Shown here piece after piece: positions 28,385 through 36,785 of a stretch of 64,000 bases of DNA. The notes beneath the pieces were generated by a model. The model had not been told where the DNA came from and ran no database searches. It worked only from the letters and a program-made list of their open reading frames with translations. The position numbers and the translations under genes are program-made. How positions within the stretch are numbered: the stretch's first letter is position 1; the number at the start of each line of letters is the position of its first letter. The DNA is from Deinococcus aestuarii. Its GTDB lineage: Bacteria > Deinococcota > Deinococci > Deinococcales > Deinococcaceae. The stretch is taken from positions 100,118-164,117 of the forward strand of contig NZ_JAHKSN010000009.1 in the NCBI RefSeq assembly GCF_018863415.1, given 5' to 3'.

Positions 28385-29023
28385 TTACCCCCCCGCCCCG
28401 ATCCGCTCCCGCGTCCGCCGCAGCACCTCGTCCGCCCGCGCCCCGCCCTCCGCTTCGAGGTCATCCCGCTCGGCCTGAAGCCCCGGCCTTTCCCCCTCCG
28501 GCCAGCCCGGCACGTTGATGTCCACGGTGAGGAGGCTGGCCTGGAGGGCGCCCCGCAGCAGGGCGGCTCCCGCGCCCACGTCGCTCACGACCTCCTTGTG
28601 GACGAGTTCGGCGGCGCGGGTGGCGAGGTCAAGGGCGACCATGACGACCCGGGCGATTTCGAGAGGAGCGGCGGTGGCCGCACGGGTGGCCTCCCGCAGG
28701 GCGTCTTTCCGCTGACGGCGTTCCTCCTCAGTGCCTTTCGGTAGGGCGAGCGCGGCCATGTACCCGCCGAACGCCGCCATGTCCTCGTCGGCGAGGGCTT
28801 GCAGGCGCTCGCGGTGGCGGGTGAGGCTGGCGAGAAGGTCACGTATGGCCCGCTCCTCAGCCTCATCGGGCTGCTTGCCGAGGCTGATTTCGAGCGCCAT
28901 AGCGACGAGGGCGGCGCCGAACGCTCCGCTCAACGCGGCGACGGAACCGCCTCCGGGGGTGGGGGCGGGGCTGGCGGTCTCTTGCAGAACCTGACGGGCC
29001 GGAAGGTCCCAGAGAGAAGACAT
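28385..29023 (-). CDS. Cyclodeaminase/cyclohydrolase (FTCD_C) family protein
   Basis: 212 residues, start [40 protein letters not shown]. The conserved [11 protein letters not shown] motif and the helical remainder match the formiminotetrahydrofolate cyclodeaminase / methenyl-THF cyclohydrolase fold (FchA-like, usual length about 200). These enzymes interconvert one-carbon forms of tetrahydrofolate. No formiminotransferase partner is adjacent. The start is 34 nt after the Rieske gene stop on the same strand, suggesting co-transcription with it. Confidence 0.88.
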   Translation of the reverse strand: MSSLWDLPARQVLQETASPAPTPGGGSVAALSGAFGAALVAMALEISLGKQPDEAEERAIRDLLASLTRHRERLQALADEDMAAFGGYMAALALPKGTEEERRQRKDALREATRAATAAPLEIARVVMVALDLATRAAELVHKEVVSDVGAGAALLRGALQASLLTVDINVPGWPEGERPGLQAERDDLEAEGGARADEVLRRTRERIGAGG

Positions 29024-29057
29024 GGCGCCTACTCTGCCACGCCCACCTCTCCCCCGT

Positions 29058-29981
29058 TCAGTCCCAGGAGCGACCGGGCCTGACCTCGATCTGCCCCTCC
29101 CGCACCCGCGTGACGAAGCAGGGCTGCGCGTGGGCCGAGGGGCTCTCCAACACGTACCCGTCCGAGAGGCGGAAGAGGCTGCCGTGCCACGGGCAGCGGA
29201 TCGCGTCCCCCTCGATCCGGCCCTCGCTGAGCGGGCCGCCCAGGTGCGAGCACGTCTCGGCGAGGGCGTAGATGTTCCCCCCCTGCCGCACGAGGACGAC
29301 GGCCACCTCGCCCGCCTTGGCGCGGGTGGGCGTGTTCTCGGGGAGGTCGGCGTCGGCCAGCACGGGCACGAAGCCGTCCGGGGGCCGCAGGTCGGCCGTA
29401 TGGGAGACGCCCAGGCCCTCCTTGTAGACGAGGGTGCCGCCGAGGTGTGCGCTCAGGCCGGAGATCATGTAGGCGAGCCAGCCGATCCCGCGCGCCGTGG
29501 CCCGCGCCTTCCCGCCCCGCAACAGGTACGAGCCCGCGTACAGCAGGAAGGCAGTCTCGTTGAGGCCGCCGTGGACGAAGCCCACCCGCCGCTTGACGGG
29601 CGAGTCGCCGCTGCGTGCCCAGTCGGTCCAGCCGGTGGCGATGGCGGCCACCCCGCCCACCAGGCCGACGGCCACGGCGAGGTCCGACCCGGCCCGCACG
29701 TCCTTCCGGCCCCGCAACTCCAGGAAGTCCAGCACGGCGGCCACCGACCACGCGCCGATGGGAATGGTGACGAGGATGGGGTGCAGCGGCGTGCCGACAT
29801 ACTTGCCGTGCAGGAAGTCCTCGATGCGGCGGGTGACCTTGCCGCCGCCCTCGTAGAAGCGGACGATGGCCTCCTGCATGGGCACGGCGGCTCGGTCGAG
29901 CCACGCCTGCGAGGCGATGGCCTGTTCGCTGGGGTCCACGGTGCGGTCGTAGCGTGGAGTCTGTTCTGGCGCTCGCGTCAT
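29058..29981 (-). CDS. DUF2231-Rieske [2Fe-2S] fusion protein
   Basis: 307 residues. The N-terminal part (about 55-190) is DUF2231: GTPLHPILVTIPIGAWSVAAVLDF with three or four membrane helices and conserved histidines. The C-terminal part (about 200-300) is a Rieske domain with ligands Cys244/His246 (CSHLGG) and Cys263/His266 (CPWHG). It would be a membrane-bound electron carrier; partner and substrate are unknown. GGAGGG precedes the ATG at 29981. The fusion is known in several bacterial groups. It shares a strand with the cyclodeaminase-like gene 34 nt downstream. Confidence 0.9.
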   Translation of the reverse strand: MTRAPEQTPRYDRTVDPSEQAIASQAWLDRAAVPMQEAIVRFYEGGGKVTRRIEDFLHGKYVGTPLHPILVTIPIGAWSVAAVLDFLELRGRKDVRAGSDLAVAVGLVGGVAAIATGWTDWARSGDSPVKRRVGFVHGGLNETAFLLYAGSYLLRGGKARATARGIGWLAYMISGLSAHLGGTLVYKEGLGVSHTADLRPPDGFVPVLADADLPENTPTRAKAGEVAVVLVRQGGNIYALAETCSHLGGPLSEGRIEGDAIRCPWHGSLFRLSDGYVLESPSAHAQPCFVTRVREGQIEVRPGRSWD

Positions 29982-30077
29982 GCGGCCCTCCCTGGGTGGT
30001 GCGTGTCCCCCAAGGTACGTGCGGGGGACGTGAGGACGGGTAGGCGGGGCTTCACTCTTGGTTGGGGAGGGGCGCCG

Positions 30078-30908
30078 TCACGTCCCCGCCTCGGCGGGCA
30101 GCGTCTCCCCGCAGCGCCGACAGTAGCGGGCGTCGGCCTCGTGGCGCTCCAGCCCGCAGCGGGGGCAGGGCCGCGTGGAGCGCCGTCCCGCCTGGGCCTG
30201 GGCGATGCCGACGGTCACGATGCCGGTGGGCACGGCGATGATGCCGTACCCCAGGATCATGGCGAGCGACGCGAGGCCCTTGCCCCAGGGCGTCTTCGGG
30301 GCGATGTCCCCGTACCCCACGGTCGTGAGGGTGACGATGGCCCAGTAGATGCTCGTCGGGATGCTCGTGAAGCCGTAGCGCGGTCCCTCGATCACGTACA
30401 TCAGGGTGCCGATGATCGTGACGAGGGTGAGGACCACCGCGATGAAGACGATGATCTTGGCGACGCTGGCCCGCAGCGCCTGGGTGAGGACGCTCGCCTC
30501 CGAGAGGTAGCGCACGAGCTTGAGGATGCGGAAAATCCTCAGCAGCCGCAGCACCCGCACGATCAGGAGGTACTGCGCCCCCGGAATGAGCAGCGCCAGA
30601 TACGCCGGGAGGATGGAGAGCAGGTCCACGGTCCCGAAAAAGGAGCGCACGTAGTTCCAGGGGTGCCGCGCGGCGATCAGCCGCAGCACGTACTCCAGGG
30701 TAAAGAGCAGGGTCAGCGCCCACTCCACCACGTCGAGCTGCGCCTCGAAGCGGGCGTGGAACCCCGACACGCTGTCAAACATCACCACGAGCACGCTGAC
30801 GACGATCAGGAAGATCAGCAGCAGGTCGAAGGTCCGGCCCGCCCGGGTGTCGTTGTTGTAGATGACGTTGCCCAACGTCACCCGCCACGCCGCCCGACGG
30901 TCGCTCAC
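30078..30908 (-). CDS. Voltage-gated potassium channel with C-terminal zinc ribbon
   Basis: 276 residues, six hydrophobic segments. S4-like helix LLIVRVLRLLRIFRILKLVRYL has arginines or lysines at three-residue spacing, and the selectivity filter TVGYGD is residues 196-201, preceded by the pore helix TSIYWAIVTLT. After S6 the tail carries CPRCGLERHEADARYCRRCG, a four-cysteine zinc ribbon (C-x2-C and C-x2-C), an unusual cytoplasmic appendix. GTG start at 30908 is placed by TAGACT 6 nt upstream, the leaderless arrangement, with no ribosome binding site. Gene is divergent from the phosphotransferase gene. Confidence 0.92.
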   Translation of the reverse strand: MSDRRAAWRVTLGNVIYNNDTRAGRTFDLLLIFLIVVSVLVVMFDSVSGFHARFEAQLDVVEWALTLLFTLEYVLRLIAARHPWNYVRSFFGTVDLLSILPAYLALLIPGAQYLLIVRVLRLLRIFRILKLVRYLSEASVLTQALRASVAKIIVFIAVVLTLVTIIGTLMYVIEGPRYGFTSIPTSIYWAIVTLTTVGYGDIAPKTPWGKGLASLAMILGYGIIAVPTGIVTVGIAQAQAGRRSTRPCPRCGLERHEADARYCRRCGETLPAEAGT

Positions 30909-30914
30909 GCCCGG

Positions 30915-30920
30915 AGTCTA
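30915..30920 (-). promoter_or_regulatory. -10 hexamer of a leaderless promoter (channel gene)
   Basis: TAGACT on the minus strand, 6 nt before the GTG start of the channel gene. Confidence 0.65.
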
Positions 30921-31119
30921 CCGGCTGTACAGTCCACCCGGAGAATTCGCCAACAGACGACAAGTCCGGACGCCCCCGACGCCGTTGACGGGGCCAGCTC
31001 AGGGTGGGCACGGGCCACGCCGGGAGAGGACGGCATCCGCCCCACCCTCGTTCCCCGCCCGTGCGGAGGTGTTGACGCTGCTCCGGGGACCGCACGGGGA
31101 GGGCCGTTTCCTCCCGGGG

Positions 31120-31125
31120 TAAGGT
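31120..31125 (+). promoter_or_regulatory. -10 hexamer of a leaderless promoter (phosphotransferase gene)
   Basis: TAAGGT, 6 nt (GGGCGG), then GTG 31132. It is the plus-strand counterpart of the divergent channel promoter. Confidence 0.55.
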
Positions 31126-31131
31126 GGGCGG

Positions 31132-32163
31132 GTGCCCAGGCAGGAGCCCGCCCCGACCCCCTTCCCCCTCCCGGCGCTGCCCGCCGCCTTCTCCATCCTC
31201 GACCCGGAGGCCCTGGCGGCCTTCCTCGGCGAACGCTACGCCCTGCCAGGTCCCGTGACCTGCGACCTGCTCTCGGGGGGCGTGAACGACAGCTACCTCG
31301 TCCACACGGCGCAGGGCCCCCTCGTCTACCGCCTGTACCGGCCGGGCTGGCGCACGGCAGCCGAGGTGGCGTGGGAGGTCGCCCTCCTCGGCCACCTCGC
31401 ACGGCGGGGGGCGGACGCCAGCGTGACCGTGCCCGACCGGGAGGGGGCCCACCACCATCAGGTCCGGGCACCGGAGGGGCCGCGCCCCGGAGCGCTGTTC
31501 ACCTTCGCGGCGGGGGAGGCCCCGGGCTGGAAGGAACCCGGGAACGGCCGCCGCTTCGGCGAGTCGGTGGCGGCGCTCCACGACGCGCTGGACACGTTCG
31601 CGGACCCGGGGGGACGCTTCGCGCTCGACCTCGGGCACCTGATCGACGCGCCGCTCGCCGCCGTGCGGCCGTTGCTGGCGAACCGCCCGGAGGACGCGGC
31701 CTTCCTCTCGGACCTGGGGGCCCGGACGCGGGAGCGGCTGGCGGACCTCGCCCCGCGCGGGCTGACCGTGGGCGTCTGCCACGGCGACCTGCACGGCGGG
31801 AACGTGCATGTGGCGGGTGGGGTGTGGACGCACTTCGACTTCGACTGCGGCGGCCCCGGGTGGCGCGCGTACGACCTCGCGGTGTTCTGGTGGAGCCTGA
31901 GCCTGGGGAAGCAGGACGCGGACGTGTGGGAGGCGTTTCTCGAAGGCTACGGGCGGAACCGGCTCTCGGACGCCGACCGCGAGGCCCTGCCCTGGTTCGT
32001 GGTGGCGCGGACGATCTGGCTGCTCGGCCTGCACGCGGGGTTGCGTCCCCGTCTCGGCTCGGCCTTCCTGTCGGGGGCGGGGTACTGGCGCGAGTTCCTG
32101 GACTTCCTGCGGGGCTGGGAGGGGGAACGGCTCGGGCCGCCCGGCGTCCTTCCCCTTTCTTGA
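31132..32163 (+). CDS. APH-family phosphotransferase (homoserine-kinase type II-like)
   Basis: 343 residues from a GTG start. Kinase-like fold: nucleotide loop LLSGGVNDSYLVHT, ATP lysine/arginine region LVYRLYRPG, Brenner motif VCHGDLHGGNVHV with catalytic Asp219 (His217), and the metal-binding HFDFDCGGPGWRAYDLAVF. It belongs to the aminoglycoside phosphotransferase / choline-homoserine kinase superfamily. I cannot name the substrate; sugars, amino alcohols and antibiotics are all candidates. It precedes two glycosyltransferase genes, which might hint at a sugar or lipid substrate, but the 95-nt gap and separate promoter weaken that. Confidence 0.88.
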   Translation: MPRQEPAPTPFPLPALPAAFSILDPEALAAFLGERYALPGPVTCDLLSGGVNDSYLVHTAQGPLVYRLYRPGWRTAAEVAWEVALLGHLARRGADASVTVPDREGAHHHQVRAPEGPRPGALFTFAAGEAPGWKEPGNGRRFGESVAALHDALDTFADPGGRFALDLGHLIDAPLAAVRPLLANRPEDAAFLSDLGARTRERLADLAPRGLTVGVCHGDLHGGNVHVAGGVWTHFDFDCGGPGWRAYDLAVFWWSLSLGKQDADVWEAFLEGYGRNRLSDADREALPWFVVARTIWLLGLHAGLRPRLGSAFLSGAGYWREFLDFLRGWEGERLGPPGVLPLS

Positions 32164-32244
32164 GACCGGCCCCACCTTTTCCCCACCGTTCGGGTGGGCA
32201 GGCCGCGCGGGCGATTGCGCGCCCTCTTCTGTGAATGTTTCCAC

Positions 32245-32250
32245 TACCAT
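32245..32250 (+). promoter_or_regulatory. Candidate -10 of the first glycosyltransferase gene
   Basis: TACCAT, 8 nt before ATG 32259, no ribosome binding site. A near-leaderless transcript is likely. Confidence 0.4.
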
Positions 32251-32258
32251 GAGCGGGC

Positions 32259-33425
32259 ATGTACCGGCTGATCGGGATCGACAACGAGGGGGAGGTGGAC
32301 TACCGGACGGCCCGGGGGCGCAACCTCTCGGTGTACCGAGCGCTGTCGGCCCACGCGCAGATCGTGGGCCGCTTCACGCCGGGCATGGAGGGCTCGCCGA
32401 GGTATCTCAACTACGCGGCGAGCTTCCACCCCAACCCCTGGGTCTGGAAGAACGCGGCCAGCCTCAACCCGCGCACGTTCCGCCGCCGCTCGGAAGAAGC
32501 GTTGCGGCGCCTGGACACCGAGTACGGCAAGGGGAGCTTCGACGTGGCCTTGCAGATTTTCGGGATGTTCTCGGTCGCCGGGCAGGGCTTTCCGGTCGCG
32601 CTGTACCTCGACAACACGATGGCGCTGACCGTGAGGCACTACCCGCAGTGGAACCCGATGCCCCCGCACGAGCGCCGCGAGTGGCTGGCCCTGGAGCGTG
32701 AGGCCTACCAGCGGGCGGACGTGATCTTCACCATGTCGGAGGCCGTGCGCCGCTCGGTGATCCACGACTACGGCTGCCCGGAGGCCAGGGTCATCACGAC
32801 CGGGGCGGGCACGAACTTCACGCTGGAGCCGCAGCTCAAGGAGGACTACGGCCAGCGCACCGCCCTGTTCGTCGCGTACGAGTTCGAGCGCAACGGGGGG
32901 CCCACGCTGCTGGAGGCGTGGCGCCGGGTGCGCCGCGAGCTGCCCGACGCGCGGCTGTGGATCGTGGGGCCGCGCCGCACCGCCCGGCCCGCCGGGGAGC
33001 GGGAGCGGGGCGTCGAGTGGTTCGGGCCGGTGTCCGACCGCGAGCAGTTGCGCTCCCTGTTCCGGCAGGCGACCCTCTTCACGCTGCCCAGCCTCTTCAA
33101 CCCCTTTCCCCACGTCCTGCGCGAGGCGATGGCGCTCGGGCTCCCCTGCGTGAGCACCCACCACGCCGCGATTCCCGAGATCGTCGGGGACGGGGTGAGC
33201 GGCACGCTCGTCCCGGTCGGGGACGCGCAGGCGCTCGCCCGCGCCCTCACCGAGCTGCTCGCGGACCCGGCGCTGGCCCGGCGTTACGGGGCGGCGGGGC
33301 GGCGGGCCGTGGAGAGCGGCATGTCCTGGGAGGGGGTCGGCGAGCGCATGTCGGTCCACCTCGCCGCGCTGGCGGCCCGCCCGCGTGCCCCGCAGGGAAC
33401 CCCGGAAGTGGGCCGGACCTCTTGA
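32259..33425 (+). CDS. GT4-family glycosyltransferase
   Basis: 388 residues. The C-terminal GT-B domain has the donor-binding region SLFNPFPHVLREAMALGLPCVSTHHAAIPEIVGDGVSG, where E and the following motif contact the nucleotide sugar; FNPFPHVLREAMA corresponds to the E-x7-E element of GT4. The N-terminal half shows FTMSEAVRRSVIHDYGCPEARV, typical of acceptor domains. No signal peptide. It likely acts at the cytoplasmic face in making a glycan or glycolipid. The next gene, also GT4, is 59 nt downstream, so both may act in succession. Confidence 0.88.
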   Translation: MYRLIGIDNEGEVDYRTARGRNLSVYRALSAHAQIVGRFTPGMEGSPRYLNYAASFHPNPWVWKNAASLNPRTFRRRSEEALRRLDTEYGKGSFDVALQIFGMFSVAGQGFPVALYLDNTMALTVRHYPQWNPMPPHERREWLALEREAYQRADVIFTMSEAVRRSVIHDYGCPEARVITTGAGTNFTLEPQLKEDYGQRTALFVAYEFERNGGPTLLEAWRRVRRELPDARLWIVGPRRTARPAGERERGVEWFGPVSDREQLRSLFRQATLFTLPSLFNPFPHVLREAMALGLPCVSTHHAAIPEIVGDGVSGTLVPVGDAQALARALTELLADPALARRYGAAGRRAVESGMSWEGVGERMSVHLAALAARPRAPQGTPEVGRTS

Positions 33426-33484
33426 GCCCGGACCTCCCGGGCATCGCCGCCGGGTCACGGGGGGGCGGGAAGGAGGGACGGCGC

Positions 33485-34603
33485 GTGCGGGTGCTGTTTC
33501 TCCTCCTGAGCCTGGAGGGCCGTGGGGCCGAGCGTGTCTCGCTGAGCCTGGCCTCCCACCTCGACCGCCGCCGGTTCGAGCCCGTGCTGTGGGTTCTTCA
33601 GCCCACGAACGACCTGCAAGGTGAGGTGCCTCCCGACGTGGCCGTCCACATCGCCCTCGCGCCGGGCGAGCGCATCCGGCACCGGCTCCCGCGGGTCTGG
33701 GGCACCCTGCTGCGGGAGGCGCGGCGGGCGGACGTGCTTCTCGCAACGGTGGAATTCACGCCCACCCACCTCGCCTACTTTGCGGGGCTGCTCACCCGCC
33801 GCCCGGTGATCGGCTGGGTGCGCAACGACCTCAGCCGCGTCCTCGCGGAGTTCCCGGCGTGGGACAACGGCCTGCCGCGCTGGGTGTACCGCCACCTGCG
33901 GCAGATCGTGTGCGTGTCACGCGGCATCGGGGTCACCCTGCGGGAGCGCTACGGCCTGCGGGAGGAGCGGCTGCGGGTCATCTACAACCCCCTGGACCTC
34001 TCCCGCGTCGAGCGGTTGCGGGACGAGCCCCTGCCCGGGTGGGCCGCCTTCATGCGGGAGCGCCCCACCGTGCTCGGCGTGGGGCGGGTGGGCTACCAGA
34101 AGGGCTTCGACCTCCTGATCGAGGCGCACGCGCGGGTCCGCGCCCGGGGGGTGGAACACGACCTGCTGATCCTGGGCAGGGGGGACGACCTGGAGAGCCT
34201 GCGCGCGCTGGCCCGCCGCCTGGGCGTCGAGGAGAGCGTGCATCTCCCGGGCTACGTGCCCAACCCGTACCCCTTCATGGCGCACGCGACCGTCTTCGCC
34301 CTGTCCTCGCGCTACGAGGGCTTTGCCAACGCGGTCACCGAGGCCCTGGCGTGCGGGGCGCCGGTCGTCGCCTTCGACTGCCCCTCGGGTCCGGGCGAGA
34401 TTCTGGAGGGCGGGAGGTACGGCGTGCTCGTGCCGCCGGAGGACGTCCCCGCGCTCGCGGCCGCCCTGGGCGCCCTGCTCACCGACCCCGCGCGGCGCGA
34501 ACGGCTGCGCGGGGAGGGCTACGGACGTGCCCGGGACTTCGCGCCGGGGCGCATCGTGCCGCAGTGGGAGCGGGTGCTGCTGGACACGGCGGGGGGGCGG
34601 TGA
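33485..34603 (+). CDS. GT4-family glycosyltransferase
   Basis: 372 residues from a GTG start (VRVLFLLLSLEGRGAERV), chosen because GGAAGGAGGG lies 7 nt upstream. The N-terminal LEGRGAERVSLSLASHL is the nucleotide-sugar GT4 acceptor loop, and the C-terminal LSSRYEGFANAVTEALACGAPVVAFDCPSGPGEIL holds the E-x7-E donor motif; LGVGRVGYQKGFDLLIEAH is the classical GT4 linker. This pattern is close to N-acetylgalactosamine/GlcNAc-type transferases of capsule and LPS clusters. It pairs with the preceding GT4 gene. Confidence 0.9.
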   Translation: MRVLFLLLSLEGRGAERVSLSLASHLDRRRFEPVLWVLQPTNDLQGEVPPDVAVHIALAPGERIRHRLPRVWGTLLREARRADVLLATVEFTPTHLAYFAGLLTRRPVIGWVRNDLSRVLAEFPAWDNGLPRWVYRHLRQIVCVSRGIGVTLRERYGLREERLRVIYNPLDLSRVERLRDEPLPGWAAFMRERPTVLGVGRVGYQKGFDLLIEAHARVRARGVEHDLLILGRGDDLESLRALARRLGVEESVHLPGYVPNPYPFMAHATVFALSSRYEGFANAVTEALACGAPVVAFDCPSGPGEILEGGRYGVLVPPEDVPALAAALGALLTDPARRERLRGEGYGRARDFAPGRIVPQWERVLLDTAGGR

Positions 34604-34731
34604 CCGGGGGGGCAGAACAACGGTCGCTCATTGCCGCGGTGCCTTTATCCTGCGGGTCCCCACCCGTTACGTGAAGGGCCCCATCAGGTCAAGCTGCACC
34701 GAACCACCCTGGCCTGTCCCCGGAGGACAAG

Positions 34732-36627
34732 ATGAGCAACAAGACGCGATGGCAAGGCACCGCCCTCCTGCTCGCCCTCAGCCTGGCGTTGGGGGCCTGC
34801 TCGGACCCCGGGCCGGGGGTCACACCGCCCGGCCCCGGCCCGGGAAACGCCCTGCCCGCCGCCCCCACCGGCCTGAGCGCCGCCACCACGCCGGAGGCCG
34901 TCACCCTGAGCTGGCAGGCCAACACCGAGGGTGACCTGGCCGGGTACCGGGTCTCGCGGGGGACCTCGGCGGGCGGGCCGTTCACGCTCCTGACCCCACA
35001 ACCCATCACCGGGACGACCTTCAGGGACACGGGCGTCTCTCCGGGCGCGACGTACGTCTACCAGGTCGTCGCCGTGAACAGGGCGGGCGGCGCCTCCCCG
35101 GCCGCGACCGTCAGCGCCACCGTCGGCCAGGCGAACACGGCGAGCCTTCAGCTCCAGAACCTCGACGCGGTGCCGGGGAGCGACCGGCTGGTGTTCAGCC
35201 GCATCGGCCCGCTCGCCAACCCGCCCGGCAACCGCGTCCACGATGGGGTCACCCTGCGGCTCAACAACCCCGGGGACCGGGACGTCCGGGTCACCGGCCT
35301 GCCAGTCACCGGGCCCTGGACCGTGACCCCCGCGCCCACGGGTTCGGCCCCCCTCACGGTGCCTGCGGGCGGCTCGCTCGACCTCACCGTCCGCTTCACG
35401 GCGGAGGGCCCGGGCAACGTCACGAACCACCTGCACGAGGGCAAGTTGACGGTCGTGTGGGACGGCGGCAGCGCGGCGGTGACGCTCGCGGGCCTGTGGC
35501 AGAGCCTCTCCGAGAGCGGGGTGGAGCCCAACGTCGACGAGATCCGGCGGGCCTTCGGCTACACCTTCAACTTCGTGGACCCCGGGACCCCGGTGGGCGA
35601 CTCGCAGGTGATCCCGGCCCTCGACCGCTACGGTGAGGTCGCCCCGAACGGCGATGAGGTCATCGCGCCCTACTGGCAGCGGGCGGACGCGGCGCGGCCC
35701 GTCACCGTCACGCAGCTCGCCGCGTACCACACCCAGGGGAACCGGGCCACCCTCGCCTGGTACGCCAAGGGGGGCAGAAGCGCCCAGAACGTCGTCACGT
35801 CCGACGGCGCCTCGGCCCAGTCGGTGCTGCCGAACGGGCAGGGCGGGGCGGGGCTGGCGGCGGGGTCCTTTGCGCCCCCCGGCACCTTCGGCCTCGTGGT
35901 GGACAACCAGGAGTGGAGCGATCCCACCTACAACGCCCACGGCCCCGACCTCCGGGCAGGCTGCAAGGGGCCCTGCGGCCAGCACCTGCGCTTCTGGCCG
36001 GTGAGGGACAGCGCCGGGCAGCCGGTCCCGAACACGTACTTCATGGTCATGGATTACGCGGGGATCAACTACGACTACAACGACAACCTGTACCTGATCT
36101 CCAACCTCAGGCCCGCGCCCGTCTTGATGAACGTGGGGGGGCCGACCTTCACCGCCCCCAGCGGGGAGGTCTGGACGGCGGACAACTACGCTTACACCGA
36201 CCAGAGCGGGACGTACACCTACTACTCGCCGGGCAACGCCATCCCGCAGCCCAACTCGCCCACCTCGGTCGCCATCGCGGGCACGGACAACCCCGAGCTG
36301 TACCGCACCTACCGCCACAACACGCTCGACACGCCCCTCGACCGGCGGGTGATGACCTACGACATTCCCCTGAACGACGGCACCTATCAGGTCAAGCTGC
36401 ACTTCGCCGAGCTGTTCTGGGATTCGGCGGGCAAGCGCGTCTTCGACGTGAACGTGGAGGGCGTGTCCATCCGCCAGAACTTCGACATCTTCGCGCAGGC
36501 GGGCGGCAAGAACCGGGCGCTCGTGCTGCCCGTGAACGATGTCAAGGTGCAGGGCGGCAAGCTCACGGTGGTGCTCAGGACGGTCGTGGACCACACGAAC
36601 ATCTCGGGCATCGAGGTCAGCCGCTAG
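34732..36627 (+). CDS. Lipoprotein with FN3 and malectin-like domains
   Basis: 631 residues. N-terminal lipobox LALGAC with Cys23 predicts a lipoprotein after signal peptide cleavage. Residues about 45-125 form a fibronectin type III domain (AAPTGLSAATTPEAVTLSW). The middle (about 130-390) is a beta-rich, Asn/Gly-rich region with the features of family-16-type or Ig-like sandwiches. The C-terminal part (about 465-631) is malectin-like: MNVGGPTF, HFAELFWDSAGKRVFDVNVEG and IEVSR. Malectin domains bind carbohydrates, so an envelope-located sugar-binding role is likely. GGAGGAC precedes the ATG. It may serve the surface glycan made by the adjacent GT4 genes. Confidence 0.85.
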   Translation: MSNKTRWQGTALLLALSLALGACSDPGPGVTPPGPGPGNALPAAPTGLSAATTPEAVTLSWQANTEGDLAGYRVSRGTSAGGPFTLLTPQPITGTTFRDTGVSPGATYVYQVVAVNRAGGASPAATVSATVGQANTASLQLQNLDAVPGSDRLVFSRIGPLANPPGNRVHDGVTLRLNNPGDRDVRVTGLPVTGPWTVTPAPTGSAPLTVPAGGSLDLTVRFTAEGPGNVTNHLHEGKLTVVWDGGSAAVTLAGLWQSLSESGVEPNVDEIRRAFGYTFNFVDPGTPVGDSQVIPALDRYGEVAPNGDEVIAPYWQRADAARPVTVTQLAAYHTQGNRATLAWYAKGGRSAQNVVTSDGASAQSVLPNGQGGAGLAAGSFAPPGTFGLVVDNQEWSDPTYNAHGPDLRAGCKGPCGQHLRFWPVRDSAGQPVPNTYFMVMDYAGINYDYNDNLYLISNLRPAPVLMNVGGPTFTAPSGEVWTADNYAYTDQSGTYTYYSPGNAIPQPNSPTSVAIAGTDNPELYRTYRHNTLDTPLDRRVMTYDIPLNDGTYQVKLHFAELFWDSAGKRVFDVNVEGVSIRQNFDIFAQAGGKNRALVLPVNDVKVQGGKLTVVLRTVVDHTNISGIEVSR

Positions 36628-36785
36628 GGCGGGCCTGTGCCCGGTGAGGACCTCTCTCTCAGAACCTCCGGAGAGCCGGATCGGCACCCGTCGGGCGAAG
36701 CGTCCACCGCGCCCGCCCCCACCTCTCTGAACCAGGCCGGTCGGGGGGCGGCTCCTCCCGCTGCCCGGCCCGCCAAAGGAGACCT

